Below are positions 58,056 to 64,000 of a DNA stretch of 64,000 bases, piece by piece. A program made the translations under genes and the position numbers. Source of the stretch: DATEUP01 sp041485285. Lineage in GTDB: Archaea > Thermoplasmatota > DTKX01 > DATEUP01. The stretch covers positions 84,329 to 148,328 of the forward strand of contig JBGPJF010000001.1 in the NCBI GenBank assembly GCA_041485285.1, given 5' to 3'. The stretch's first letter is position 1, and each line of letters starts with the position of its first letter. The notes under the pieces were generated by a model, which worked only from the letters and a program-made list of their open reading frames with translations, was not told the origin of the DNA and ran no database searches.

Positions 58056-59342
58056 GTGATCGGGCAGGAAGGCCAAGCGGCCGACAGCATCTTCAAGCCC
58101 TATCTCCACAACAAATCGATCTTCAAAAAGGACCGCGACATCCTGCGGCCTTCCTACATCCCGGAGAAGCTTCCGCACCGGGACAGCCAGATCGACACGC
58201 TGGCGTCGATCCTGTCGACGGCGCTCAAGGGCGGCCGACCGTCGAACGTCTTGATCTTCGGGAAGACGGGAACGGGCAAAACGGCCGTCGCCAAGTACCT
58301 GGGCAACGCGATTCAGCAGGCGTCCGAGCACCGCGGCCCGCAGCTTGCGGTTCCCGCCGAGATTCTCTCCAAGGTCCACTTCGTGTACATCAACTGCGAG
58401 ATCGTCGACACCAGTTACGGGATCCTCGCGCACATCGGGAACCGGTTCATCTCCGACTGGAACGAGCGCATCCCCTTCACGGGCTGGCCAACGGAGAAGG
58501 TCTACCAGCAGCTCAAGAAGCAGATCGAGGAAATGGGCGGCGTCACGGTCATCGTGCTCGACGAAATTGACAAGCTCGTGTACAAGTCGGGCGACGACGT
58601 GCTGTTCCACCTCACGCAGATCAACGACGACCTGAAGGCTGGCGCCCTGTCGATCGTCGCGATCTCGAACGACCTGAAGTTCACGGAGTTCCTCGACGCG
58701 CGTGTCCGGTCGCGGCTCGGCGAAGAGCGGCTCGTGTTCCCTCCGTACAACGCCAAGCAGCTGCAGGACATCCTCACGCAGCGCGCGGAGCTCGCCCTCG
58801 GGGACGGCGTGTACGAGCCGTCGGTCGTGTCGCTGTGCGCGGCGCTTGCCGCTCAGGAGCACGGGGACGCGCGGCGCGCGCTCGACCTGCTGCGGGTCTC
58901 GGCAGAGCTTGCCGAGCGCGACCAGGCCGACCGCCTGACGGACGGCTATGTCATCAAGGCGAAGAACAAGATCGAGCTCGACTGTGTGACGGAGGTCGTG
59001 CGCACGCTCCCGCTGCAGTCGAAGGTCGTGCTGCTGTCGATCTTCGTGAATGAGAACCGCGGCGAGGGGGCCTCGACCACGGGCGAGGTGTACGACACCT
59101 ACCGCGACCTGTGCAGGCGCTCGGGGTTCTCGCCGCTCACGCAGCGGCGCATTACCGACTTCATCTCGGAACTCGATATGCTCGGGATCATCACGGCGCG
59201 GCTGAAGTCGTTCGGGCGCGGCGGCAGGACGCGCGAGATCTCGCTCGGCGTCTCGACGGCGGAGCTGCGCAAGGTGCTCTCTGAGGACGAGATGATCAAG
59301 GACCTGCTGGATTATGTGCCCGGCCAGCAGCGGCTTGTGTAG
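58056..59342 (+). CDS. orc1: Orc1/Cdc6 replication initiator
   Basis: Origin-binding AAA+ ATPase of 428 residues. N-terminal KPYLHNKSIFKKDRDILRPSY and PEKLPHRDSQIDTLA are Cdc6 landmarks. Walker A FGKTGTGKTAVAKYL (about 69-83), Walker B VIVLDEIDKLVYKSGDDV, sensor 1 SIVAISNDLKF, RVRSRLGEERLVFPPYNA and sensor 2 GDARRALDLLRVSAELAE. A winged helix ends the protein (QRRITDFISELDMLGIITAR). GTG at 58056 is the first start of the conserved region; GTCAAGTCTGTG lacks a clear SD. Together with the AT-rich, ORB-bearing gap upstream it marks a probable origin. Confidence 0.96.
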   Translation: MIGQEGQAADSIFKPYLHNKSIFKKDRDILRPSYIPEKLPHRDSQIDTLASILSTALKGGRPSNVLIFGKTGTGKTAVAKYLGNAIQQASEHRGPQLAVPAEILSKVHFVYINCEIVDTSYGILAHIGNRFISDWNERIPFTGWPTEKVYQQLKKQIEEMGGVTVIVLDEIDKLVYKSGDDVLFHLTQINDDLKAGALSIVAISNDLKFTEFLDARVRSRLGEERLVFPPYNAKQLQDILTQRAELALGDGVYEPSVVSLCAALAAQEHGDARRALDLLRVSAELAERDQADRLTDGYVIKAKNKIELDCVTEVVRTLPLQSKVVLLSIFVNENRGEGASTTGEVYDTYRDLCRRSGFSPLTQRRITDFISELDMLGIITARLKSFGRGGRTREISLGVSTAELRKVLSEDEMIKDLLDYVPGQQRLV

Positions 59343-59355
59343 TTGGGGTCCTCCC

Positions 59356-59769
59356 ATGGGCCGGCTTTTCGGCCGCCGCCCCGCGGCTGAACGTAGCCCC
59401 TCCAAGATGCCTGTCGGCCATCTGTCCCGCGCTCCTGTAGAGCCCGCGCAGGTTCCCCCGGCGGGGACCACCTTTTTCGAGTTCCTACTCCGCCGGAGCG
59501 ATGGCGAATGGTTCGATATTCCTGCGGAGCAGATGTCAAAGATCCTTCGGCCCTCGAAGGCAACATCGACCACCATCCAAGGCTGGGGCGACAACCGCAT
59601 CAAGGTCGCGCTGGGAATCGTTTCGTTTTCGTACGAAGACGCTGGGATTCAGGTGGCCATGGAGGAATTTGTCGGCACCGAGGCCGACGCGGAGGGGCTT
59701 GCGGCTGACATCCTTGCCAATATCGAACAGTCAACCGGCCAAAAGGGGACGGTCGTTCGGATTACATGA
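59356..59769 (+). CDS. Small protein of unknown function after orc1
   Basis: About 137 residues, not recognised. ATG at 59356 (MGRLFGRRPAAERSPS) or ATG at 59407 are both possible. The first 45 residues are basic and proline-rich; from about 47 a compact domain follows: TTFFEFLLRRSDGEWFDIPA, EQMSKILRPSKATS, IQGWGDNRIKVALGIVSFSY, AGIQVAMEEFVGTEADAEGL. It follows orc1 by 13 bases on the same strand and is probably co-transcribed with it. It ends six bases from the convergent signal peptidase gene. Confidence 0.7.
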   Translation: MGRLFGRRPAAERSPSKMPVGHLSRAPVEPAQVPPAGTTFFEFLLRRSDGEWFDIPAEQMSKILRPSKATSTTIQGWGDNRIKVALGIVSFSYEDAGIQVAMEEFVGTEADAEGLAADILANIEQSTGQKGTVVRIT

Positions 59770-59775
59770 TTACCG

Positions 59776-60879
59776 CTACCGCGCTCTTCCGCCCTGCCTT
59801 CGCCCGCCGCGCTTCTTGCGCTCTTCCTCGCGTTGGCCGGCACGCTCCGCGCGCCGCTTCGCGCGCCCCGGACCGCCCGGCAGCTTGTCCCACGCGCGGT
59901 GCCACTTGTCCCGCGTGCTCTGCGGGATGCGGCTTGTGATCCGCTCGCCGTAGGCTCCCCACGTCTTCTCGATGGCGTAGGGGCCCAGGAGGATGGCCGC
60001 AACCGCAATGAACAGGTTGCGCACGGAGTTGCCGGGGATGCACGTCGGCGGGCAGGGCGCGTGGCCGGCGTAGAGCTTGATGACGCCGAACCACGGCAGC
60101 TCGAACTCCGCCCGGCCCACGACCCACTCGAGCCTGACCGGCTGCAGGTTCGTGGAGCCGCCGTGGGGGTCGCAGTCGGCCGGCGGCGGGCCCGTAAGGC
60201 CGCTTCCGCCGCCACCGGGCGACTCGTCCGGGCCCGGGTTGTTGTCCCCTTTGGTGATGAACCCGCTGTGCTGGCAAGGGCCCATGTTGAGGACCGCCTG
60301 CGTGAGGTCGATCGAGAGGATCATTTCAGTCTTCTCGCCCGTGTGCCAGGTTTGGATGGTGCCGATCTCCACGACCCGGTGGGGCAAAGGGGCCGCCGAC
60401 ACGGTGATGTTGTAAATGTCGATGTCCGGCAGGTCCCATGTCGAATTCACGGCGCTCGGCGGCTGGCCGCCGGCGATGGGGGCGCCGGAGTGGTTGTACT
60501 GGAGCCACGTCATCGCGCGGTGGATGATCGGCGTGCCCTCGCGGTGGCCGTTGCGCGCATAGATGATGACATCCCCGAAATTCCCGTAGGTCTGGTGGCC
60601 GTTCTTCACGCCCTGGAAGTAGGTCACCACCTCCCGGACGCTGTTGACCTCCTTGACCAGCGTCAGGTCGCCCGTGTCGATGATGCCGAGGCCCGAGTCG
60701 GTCTTCGCGTGCATCATGGAGCCCGATTCGATGACGACCATGGGCGGCCACGTGCTCGAGTAGGTGAAGATCGACCCGATCACGATGATGACGGCAATGC
60801 CGGCAAACAGGACGTCGCGGACGACGGCCGTGCGCCCGCTCGCGCGCATGAACTTTCCAAGGCTCTGGCGGAAAGTCAT
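59776..60879 (-). CDS. Archaeal signal peptidase I with long insertion
   Basis: 367 residues of the Sec11/archaeal type I signal peptidase family. First helix about 22-41 (VLFAGIAVIIVIGSIFTYSS). Catalytic Ser54 in VVIESGSMMH, His120 in GTPIIHRAM (archaeal and ER enzymes use His in place of Lys), and the Asp box FITKGDNNPG with Asp212. Between His120 and Asp212 lie about 90 residues, several times the gap of compact archaeal enzymes, including WDLPDIDIYNITVSAAPLPH, which may be an extra extracellular domain. VGRAEFELPWFGVIKLY closes the fold, then a second helix near 288-305 and a very basic cytoplasmic tail. Confidence 0.9.
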   Translation of the reverse strand: MTFRQSLGKFMRASGRTAVVRDVLFAGIAVIIVIGSIFTYSSTWPPMVVIESGSMMHAKTDSGLGIIDTGDLTLVKEVNSVREVVTYFQGVKNGHQTYGNFGDVIIYARNGHREGTPIIHRAMTWLQYNHSGAPIAGGQPPSAVNSTWDLPDIDIYNITVSAAPLPHRVVEIGTIQTWHTGEKTEMILSIDLTQAVLNMGPCQHSGFITKGDNNPGPDESPGGGGSGLTGPPPADCDPHGGSTNLQPVRLEWVVGRAEFELPWFGVIKLYAGHAPCPPTCIPGNSVRNLFIAVAAILLGPYAIEKTWGAYGERITSRIPQSTRDKWHRAWDKLPGGPGRAKRRAERAGQREEERKKRGGRRQGGRAR

Positions 60880-61006
60880 GCTCGAAGCGCGCCAGGTTTA
60901 CCGTCGCACTTACGCTTGTCGGTATGACGCAGGGCGCCGGGGAGGACGAGGGCGTTCAAATCCTGCCCCCCGCCAGGATTAAATCAGGGGACGTCCTCGC
61001 CGCCTA

Positions 61007-61588
61007 GTGCGAGAAATTCGCGGGGATGGGTCCCAATCCTTGCAGCGGACGGAAGGCCCTCCCCCGGGGGACAGCCCCGGGGGCGAGGTGCCCGGCCGCA
61101 TCACCCTTGACGAGTACTTCATGCGCATGGCGCACCTGGTCAAAGAGCGCGGCACGTGCAGGCGGCGCAAGGTGGGCGCCGTGATCATCCGCGACAAGAT
61201 GGTCGTCTCGACGGGGTACAACGGCGCCCCGCGGGGCGTCCCGCACTGCTCGTCGGAGACGGGGTGCCTCACCGACGACGAGGCGATCGCCGCAGGGCGG
61301 CGCGCGTCGGTGTGCATGGCCGCGCACGCCGAGATCAACGCAATCGTGCAGGCGGGGTACAACAACGTCTCCGTGAAGGGCGGCACGCTCTACTGCACGA
61401 CGTTCCCCTGCAACTTCTGCTCGAAGGCGATCGTGAACGCGGGCGTGCGCGAGATCGTGTATGAAGAGGGGTACCCGGACGAGCTCTCGCAGCGCATCCT
61501 CGCGTACACTCCCCTCGTGCTGCGGCGCTACGCGGTGATGGACGGCGTCCCGGGCCCGGCCAAGCCGAGCGACGAAGGCGAGATGTGA
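61007..61588 (+). CDS. dCMP/CMP deaminase family protein
   Basis: 193 residues. Zinc site: MAAHAEINAIVQAG with the zinc-binding His and catalytic Glu, and TTFPCNFCSKAIVNAG with the two cysteines. TGYNGAPRGVPHCSSETGCL is the signature of deoxycytidylate deaminases, which supply dUMP for dTMP synthesis. GTG at 61007 lies 26 bases after GGATTAAATC, so it is leaderless; GTG at 61088 would remove a proline-rich, probably non-conserved N-terminus and is an alternative. Single gene. Confidence 0.93.
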   Translation: MREIRGDGSQSLQRTEGPPPGDSPGGEVPGRITLDEYFMRMAHLVKERGTCRRRKVGAVIIRDKMVVSTGYNGAPRGVPHCSSETGCLTDDEAIAAGRRASVCMAAHAEINAIVQAGYNNVSVKGGTLYCTTFPCNFCSKAIVNAGVREIVYEEGYPDELSQRILAYTPLVLRRYAVMDGVPGPAKPSDEGEM

Positions 61589-61683
61589 AGGGCGCGGTGC
61601 GGCCACACTTTGGGGCGCTCGATGCGACACGTTTAAGGCGCGTCCTTGGATAGTCGCGCGAAGCCCAAGGGGGTCCCGCGACC

Positions 61684-62559
61684 TTGACCGGAGAGCTACC
61701 CACCCAGCGCAGGCCGCCCCGGCCCCCCGAGCATGGGACAGGCCCCGCCGCCGCTCCCCCCGGGCGCACCGCCCCTGGCATCCGTGTGATCCCCGGCAAG
61801 AGCGCCGAGACCGCGCAGATCGAATTCCAAGGGCAGAGGAAGTTCGTCATCCAGTGGGAGACGGACGCCGCGGTGGAGATGGCGCGGGAGAATCACCAGG
61901 CCGCGCTGCAGCTTTTCGACATGATTCTCTTCGCGTTCCCGCACTATGCGAAAGCGTGGTACAACCGCGCGATCATCCTCCACACGGGCACGCGCGACTT
62001 CGACGGCGCGCTTGCGGCCTACAACAAGGCGCACGCGTCGCTGCCTGGCAACACGGACATCCTCCACAACAAGGCCAAGCTGCTCGTCGAAATGCGCCGC
62101 GAGAAGGAGGCGGCCGCGATCTACGAGCAGGTGCTGCGCCTCGACCCGAAGTACGTCAAGAGCCTCGAGGGGTACGGCGCGCTGCTCATCAACGCGGGGG
62201 CTCCCGAGCGCGCGGAGGCGTTCCTTGAGCGGGCGGTGGACCTGTACGAAAAGAAAGGCCAGGACCCGTACCGCGCGCTGCAGCTGCTGGCCACCGCCTA
62301 CACGAACGCGGGCAAGAGCAGGGAGGCGCTGAAGGCCCTCGACCGCGCAGTGGCCAAGCACCCGAACGACGACTCGTTGTGGGAGGCCAAGGGGATCGCG
62401 CTCTCGAACATGGAGAAGTACCGCGAAGCGGTGGAGGCCCTCACGCAGGCGCTGCGGCTCAACCGCGGGAACAAGTTCGCGCTGGACACGCGCACGCAGC
62501 TGGTCGAAGTGTGCAAGCAGCGCAAGATCCGCTTCAGCGACTTCGAGCTTGCCTACTAA
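61684..62559 (+). CDS. TPR-repeat protein
   Basis: 291 residues. After a proline-rich N-terminus (1-45), at least six tetratricopeptide repeats follow, for example AKAWYNRAIILHTGTRDFDG, NTDILHNKAKLLVEMRREKE, VKSLEGYGALLINAGAPERA and DSLWEAKGIALSNMEKYREA. TPR proteins are scaffolds for protein complexes; the partner is unknown. The start is TTG at 61684 with GGGGGTCCCGCG before it; CGTTTAAGG near 61630 may be the promoter. No signal peptide, so it is cytoplasmic. Confidence 0.88.
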   Translation: MTGELPTQRRPPRPPEHGTGPAAAPPGRTAPGIRVIPGKSAETAQIEFQGQRKFVIQWETDAAVEMARENHQAALQLFDMILFAFPHYAKAWYNRAIILHTGTRDFDGALAAYNKAHASLPGNTDILHNKAKLLVEMRREKEAAAIYEQVLRLDPKYVKSLEGYGALLINAGAPERAEAFLERAVDLYEKKGQDPYRALQLLATAYTNAGKSREALKALDRAVAKHPNDDSLWEAKGIALSNMEKYREAVEALTQALRLNRGNKFALDTRTQLVEVCKQRKIRFSDFELAY

Positions 62560-62582
62560 AGCGCCGACGTTCGGCGCGCACC

Positions 62583-62591
62583 CTCTAAATA
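62583..62591 (+). promoter_or_regulatory. TATA-like box before the cysteine-motif protein
   Basis: CTCTAAATA is centred near 62587, 28 bases before the GTG at 62615. It decides that start over the TTG at 62549 inside the TPR gene. Confidence 0.5.
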
Positions 62592-62614
62592 GGGCCAGGC
62601 CCGCTCGCGCCCTT

Positions 62615-63394
62615 GTGGACCCCGCGGAGGCGGTCGCCGGCGCGATCGCATCGGCCCATGCCTGTGCCGCGTGCAACAAAGAGTTCCAGGACGGGTACCT
62701 GCGCGACTTCTACGGCGTGCCGGTGTGCGTCGACTGCTACCGCGACATGGGGCTGCTCACGCTCGCGGAAGTGCCGGCGGAGCCCGACTCGGTTCTGCTC
62801 GGGAAGTTGCTCTCGTCGCCGCCCTCCGACGTCACGCCCGGGCCGCGGCGCAGGTTCGGGATCCTCGACCGGTTCGCCTCGCGCCTCGACCCGAAGGGAG
62901 CCGAACAGATTCTGATCACCGCCGCGCGCGCCGGCCACGACACGGGAGTGCAGGAAGTCCTGTGGGTGCTGCTTGCCGCCGACGCGCTCCTGCGGTCGGG
63001 CGGCAAAAACGGCAACCGCCCCGTGGAGGGCAAGGAGATGTCGCTCCTGCTCAACCTGGCCGCGCGCGTCGGGATGGACGTGGGCTGGGCGGCGATGGTC
63101 GACGCGGGCGTGGCCAGGCGTGAGCTCGACGAGCGCGGTGCCGAGTGGCACTACGAGGACACCGTGGCGCCTGGGGGCGCAACGATGGTGGGGCTGGCCG
63201 CCGAGAAGGACGCGTTCGTGCGCTACATGAAGGCGGTCAAGGCGAAGGTCGACGTGCTCGCGGCCGACGTCGACAACCGCAACGACGGCGTGGACATCGC
63301 CGTGGGAATCCTGAGGCGCACGGTCGACGAGGTGCTTGCGGCGTTCTCGATGATGGACTTCCCGAGCAGGCCCAAGAAGGGCCCGGCGTCGTGA
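62615..63394 (+). CDS. Protein with N-terminal zinc-finger-like motif, unknown
   Basis: 259 residues, not recognised. GTG at 62615 is taken for its distance to a TATA-like box. Residues 18-45 hold CAACNKEFQDGYLRDFYGVP and VCVDCYRDMGLL, a Cys-x2-Cys, x17-20, Cys-x2-Cys pattern of the LIM/treble-clef kind. The rest is mostly helical (GAEQILITAARAGHDTGVQE; EMSLLLNLAARVGMDVGWAA; FVRYMKAVKAKVDVLAADVD) and shows no catalytic signature. It follows the TPR gene and converges on the RlmE gene, seven bases apart. Confidence 0.75.
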   Translation: MDPAEAVAGAIASAHACAACNKEFQDGYLRDFYGVPVCVDCYRDMGLLTLAEVPAEPDSVLLGKLLSSPPSDVTPGPRRRFGILDRFASRLDPKGAEQILITAARAGHDTGVQEVLWVLLAADALLRSGGKNGNRPVEGKEMSLLLNLAARVGMDVGWAAMVDAGVARRELDERGAEWHYEDTVAPGGATMVGLAAEKDAFVRYMKAVKAKVDVLAADVDNRNDGVDIAVGILRRTVDEVLAAFSMMDFPSRPKKGPAS

Positions 63395-63401
63395 GGCGCG
63401 C

Positions 63402-64000
63402 TCACTCCTCTTCGCGCCGCGCGCGCCCCGCCCGGTCGGCGCCCCCCTTGAACCGCTTCGCCACGACATAGACCTCCGAGCTCTCCTTCCTCGACGCCAG
63501 CGGGGCGTGGACCTTCACGAAGCGGAACGAGCGCTTCACGTCCGCGAGGTACCCCGCGAAGTCCTCGCCTTCGAACACCTTCGCGCAGAAGGTCCCGCCG
63601 GGGCGCAGCAGCTGCTTGGCTGTCGAGAGCGCCATGCGCGCCAGGCGCACGGACTTCGCCTGGTCGACCGAGTACATGCCCGAGATGTTGGGGGACATGT
63701 CCGAGACGACGGCGTCTGCCGGCGACTGGCGCACGCCTGATTGCGCCGCAAGCTCCACGCGGACCGCGTCGAGCGTCTTGGGGTCCATCATGTCGCCGCG
63801 CACGAAGCGCGCGGGCGGCAGCTTCTGCACGCGGTCGATGTCGACGCCCACCACGCGGCCGGCGTCGCCCACGATCTCGAGGGCCGCCTGCGTCCAGCCG
63901 CCGGGCGCGCAGCCGAGGTCGACGATGAAGTCGCCTCGCTTCAGAATTCCGTAACGCTCCTGGATCTGCTGCAGCTTGTAGGCCGCGCGCGAGCGGTACC
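63402..64000 (-). CDS. rlmE: RlmE/FtsJ ribose 2'-O-methyltransferase, partial
   Basis: rRNA 2'-O-methyltransferase whose N-terminus lies beyond the right edge; about 199 codons are visible. From the edge: YRSRAAYKLQQIQERYGILK with the first catalytic Lys, SAM motif IVDLGCAPGGWTQAALEIVG, Asp in VVSDMSPNISG, Lys in FCAKVFEGEDFAG, and Glu in ESSEVYVVAKRFKGG. The K-D-K-E tetrad of the FtsJ family is therefore complete. The shorter open frame starting at 63872 begins inside the SAM motif and is not the true start. Confidence 0.94.
   Translation of the reverse strand, partial: YRSRAAYKLQQIQERYGILKRGDFIVDLGCAPGGWTQAALEIVGDAGRVVGVDIDRVQKLPPARFVRGDMMDPKTLDAVRVELAAQSGVRQSPADAVVSDMSPNISGMYSVDQAKSVRLARMALSTAKQLLRPGGTFCAKVFEGEDFAGYLADVKRSFRFVKVHAPLASRKESSEVYVVAKRFKGGADRAGRARREEE

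Noticed and set aside
57906..59603. 565-residue minus-strand open frame over orc1
   Set aside because: Shadow of the Orc1 gene, which has all AAA+ motifs.
1..64000. tRNA, rRNA or insertion-sequence elements
   Set aside because: I looked for GTTCGANTC-type T-arms, transposase motifs and terminal repeats and found none that hold. Short or split tRNAs could be missed by eye; a covariance-model scan would decide.

Overview
The window looks like chromosomal DNA of a GC-rich euryarchaeon, most probably from the Thermoplasmatota or a neighbouring lineage. The archaeal markers are a Hef-type helicase, an XPD-like helicase, Orc1/Cdc6, the Tsr3 rRNA-modifying enzyme, stand-alone GMP synthase subunit A, split GcvPA/GcvPB, an Elp3, mevalonate kinase, a geranylgeranyl reductase with its own ferredoxin, and a Sec11-type signal peptidase. 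Many genes have an AT-rich TATA-like element 25-31 bases before an ATG or GTG, which is the geometry of leaderless archaeal transcripts. The lineage is an inference; no rRNA or tRNA gene was found. Start codons were chosen from these elements, Shine-Dalgarno-like stretches, and domain boundaries.

Layout. 1-4105: a partial Hef helicase at the left edge and two tandem paralogous double-HTH regulators. 4102-14790: a minus-strand signalling block of four histidine kinases (one soluble PAS/GAF, one membrane-bound, two with REC or RsbU-N-like front ends), two stand-alone receiver proteins, and one solitary DNA methyltransferase. 15090-19038: a YtcJ-like amidohydrolase, a PAS-only protein and an exported membrane-anchored protein. 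19094-19971: an RHH/PIN toxin-antitoxin pair flanked by a 43-bp imperfect direct repeat. 19986-24818: XPD-like helicase, UbiE/MenG methyltransferase, M48 protease. 24896-27711: GMP synthase subunit A and a three-gene cluster of unknown membrane proteins. 27813-31702: mevalonate kinase, membrane-linked ArsR-like regulator, ABC exporter.

31709-36638: two paralogous surface proteins, each divergent from histidine ammonia-lyase sequence. The upstream copy has only the first 40 codons of the lyase, so an ancient tandem duplication is visible. 36640-41436: Tsr3, a second RHH/PIN pair, geranylgeranyl reductase plus ferredoxin, a TrmB-like regulator, a third antitoxin/PIN pair with a problematic toxin start, and Ogt. 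41495-48466: glycine decarboxylase subunits and a 1336-residue surface protein with CARDB-like repeats outside and a proline-repeat/zinc-ribbon tail inside. 48688-50671: thioredoxin and Elp3. 50662-53862: an unrecognised small cluster, a HAD phosphatase, and an RHH/RecA-like operon. 54016-57652: arrestin-like protein, an EndoIII-like glycosylase without the lyase lysine, a membrane protein and HflX. 57653-59769: an AT-rich candidate replication origin next to orc1/cdc6. 59776-64000: signal peptidase, dCMP deaminase, TPR protein, a zinc-finger-like protein, and a partial RlmE.

Functional reading: the core genes are housekeeping (replication, translation quality, membrane lipid synthesis, one-carbon and histidine catabolism). 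The accessory interest lies in the signalling block, the surface proteins, the three toxin-antitoxin-like pairs and the 50.7-51.9 kb cluster. Nothing seen indicates a provirus, CRISPR array or insertion sequence.
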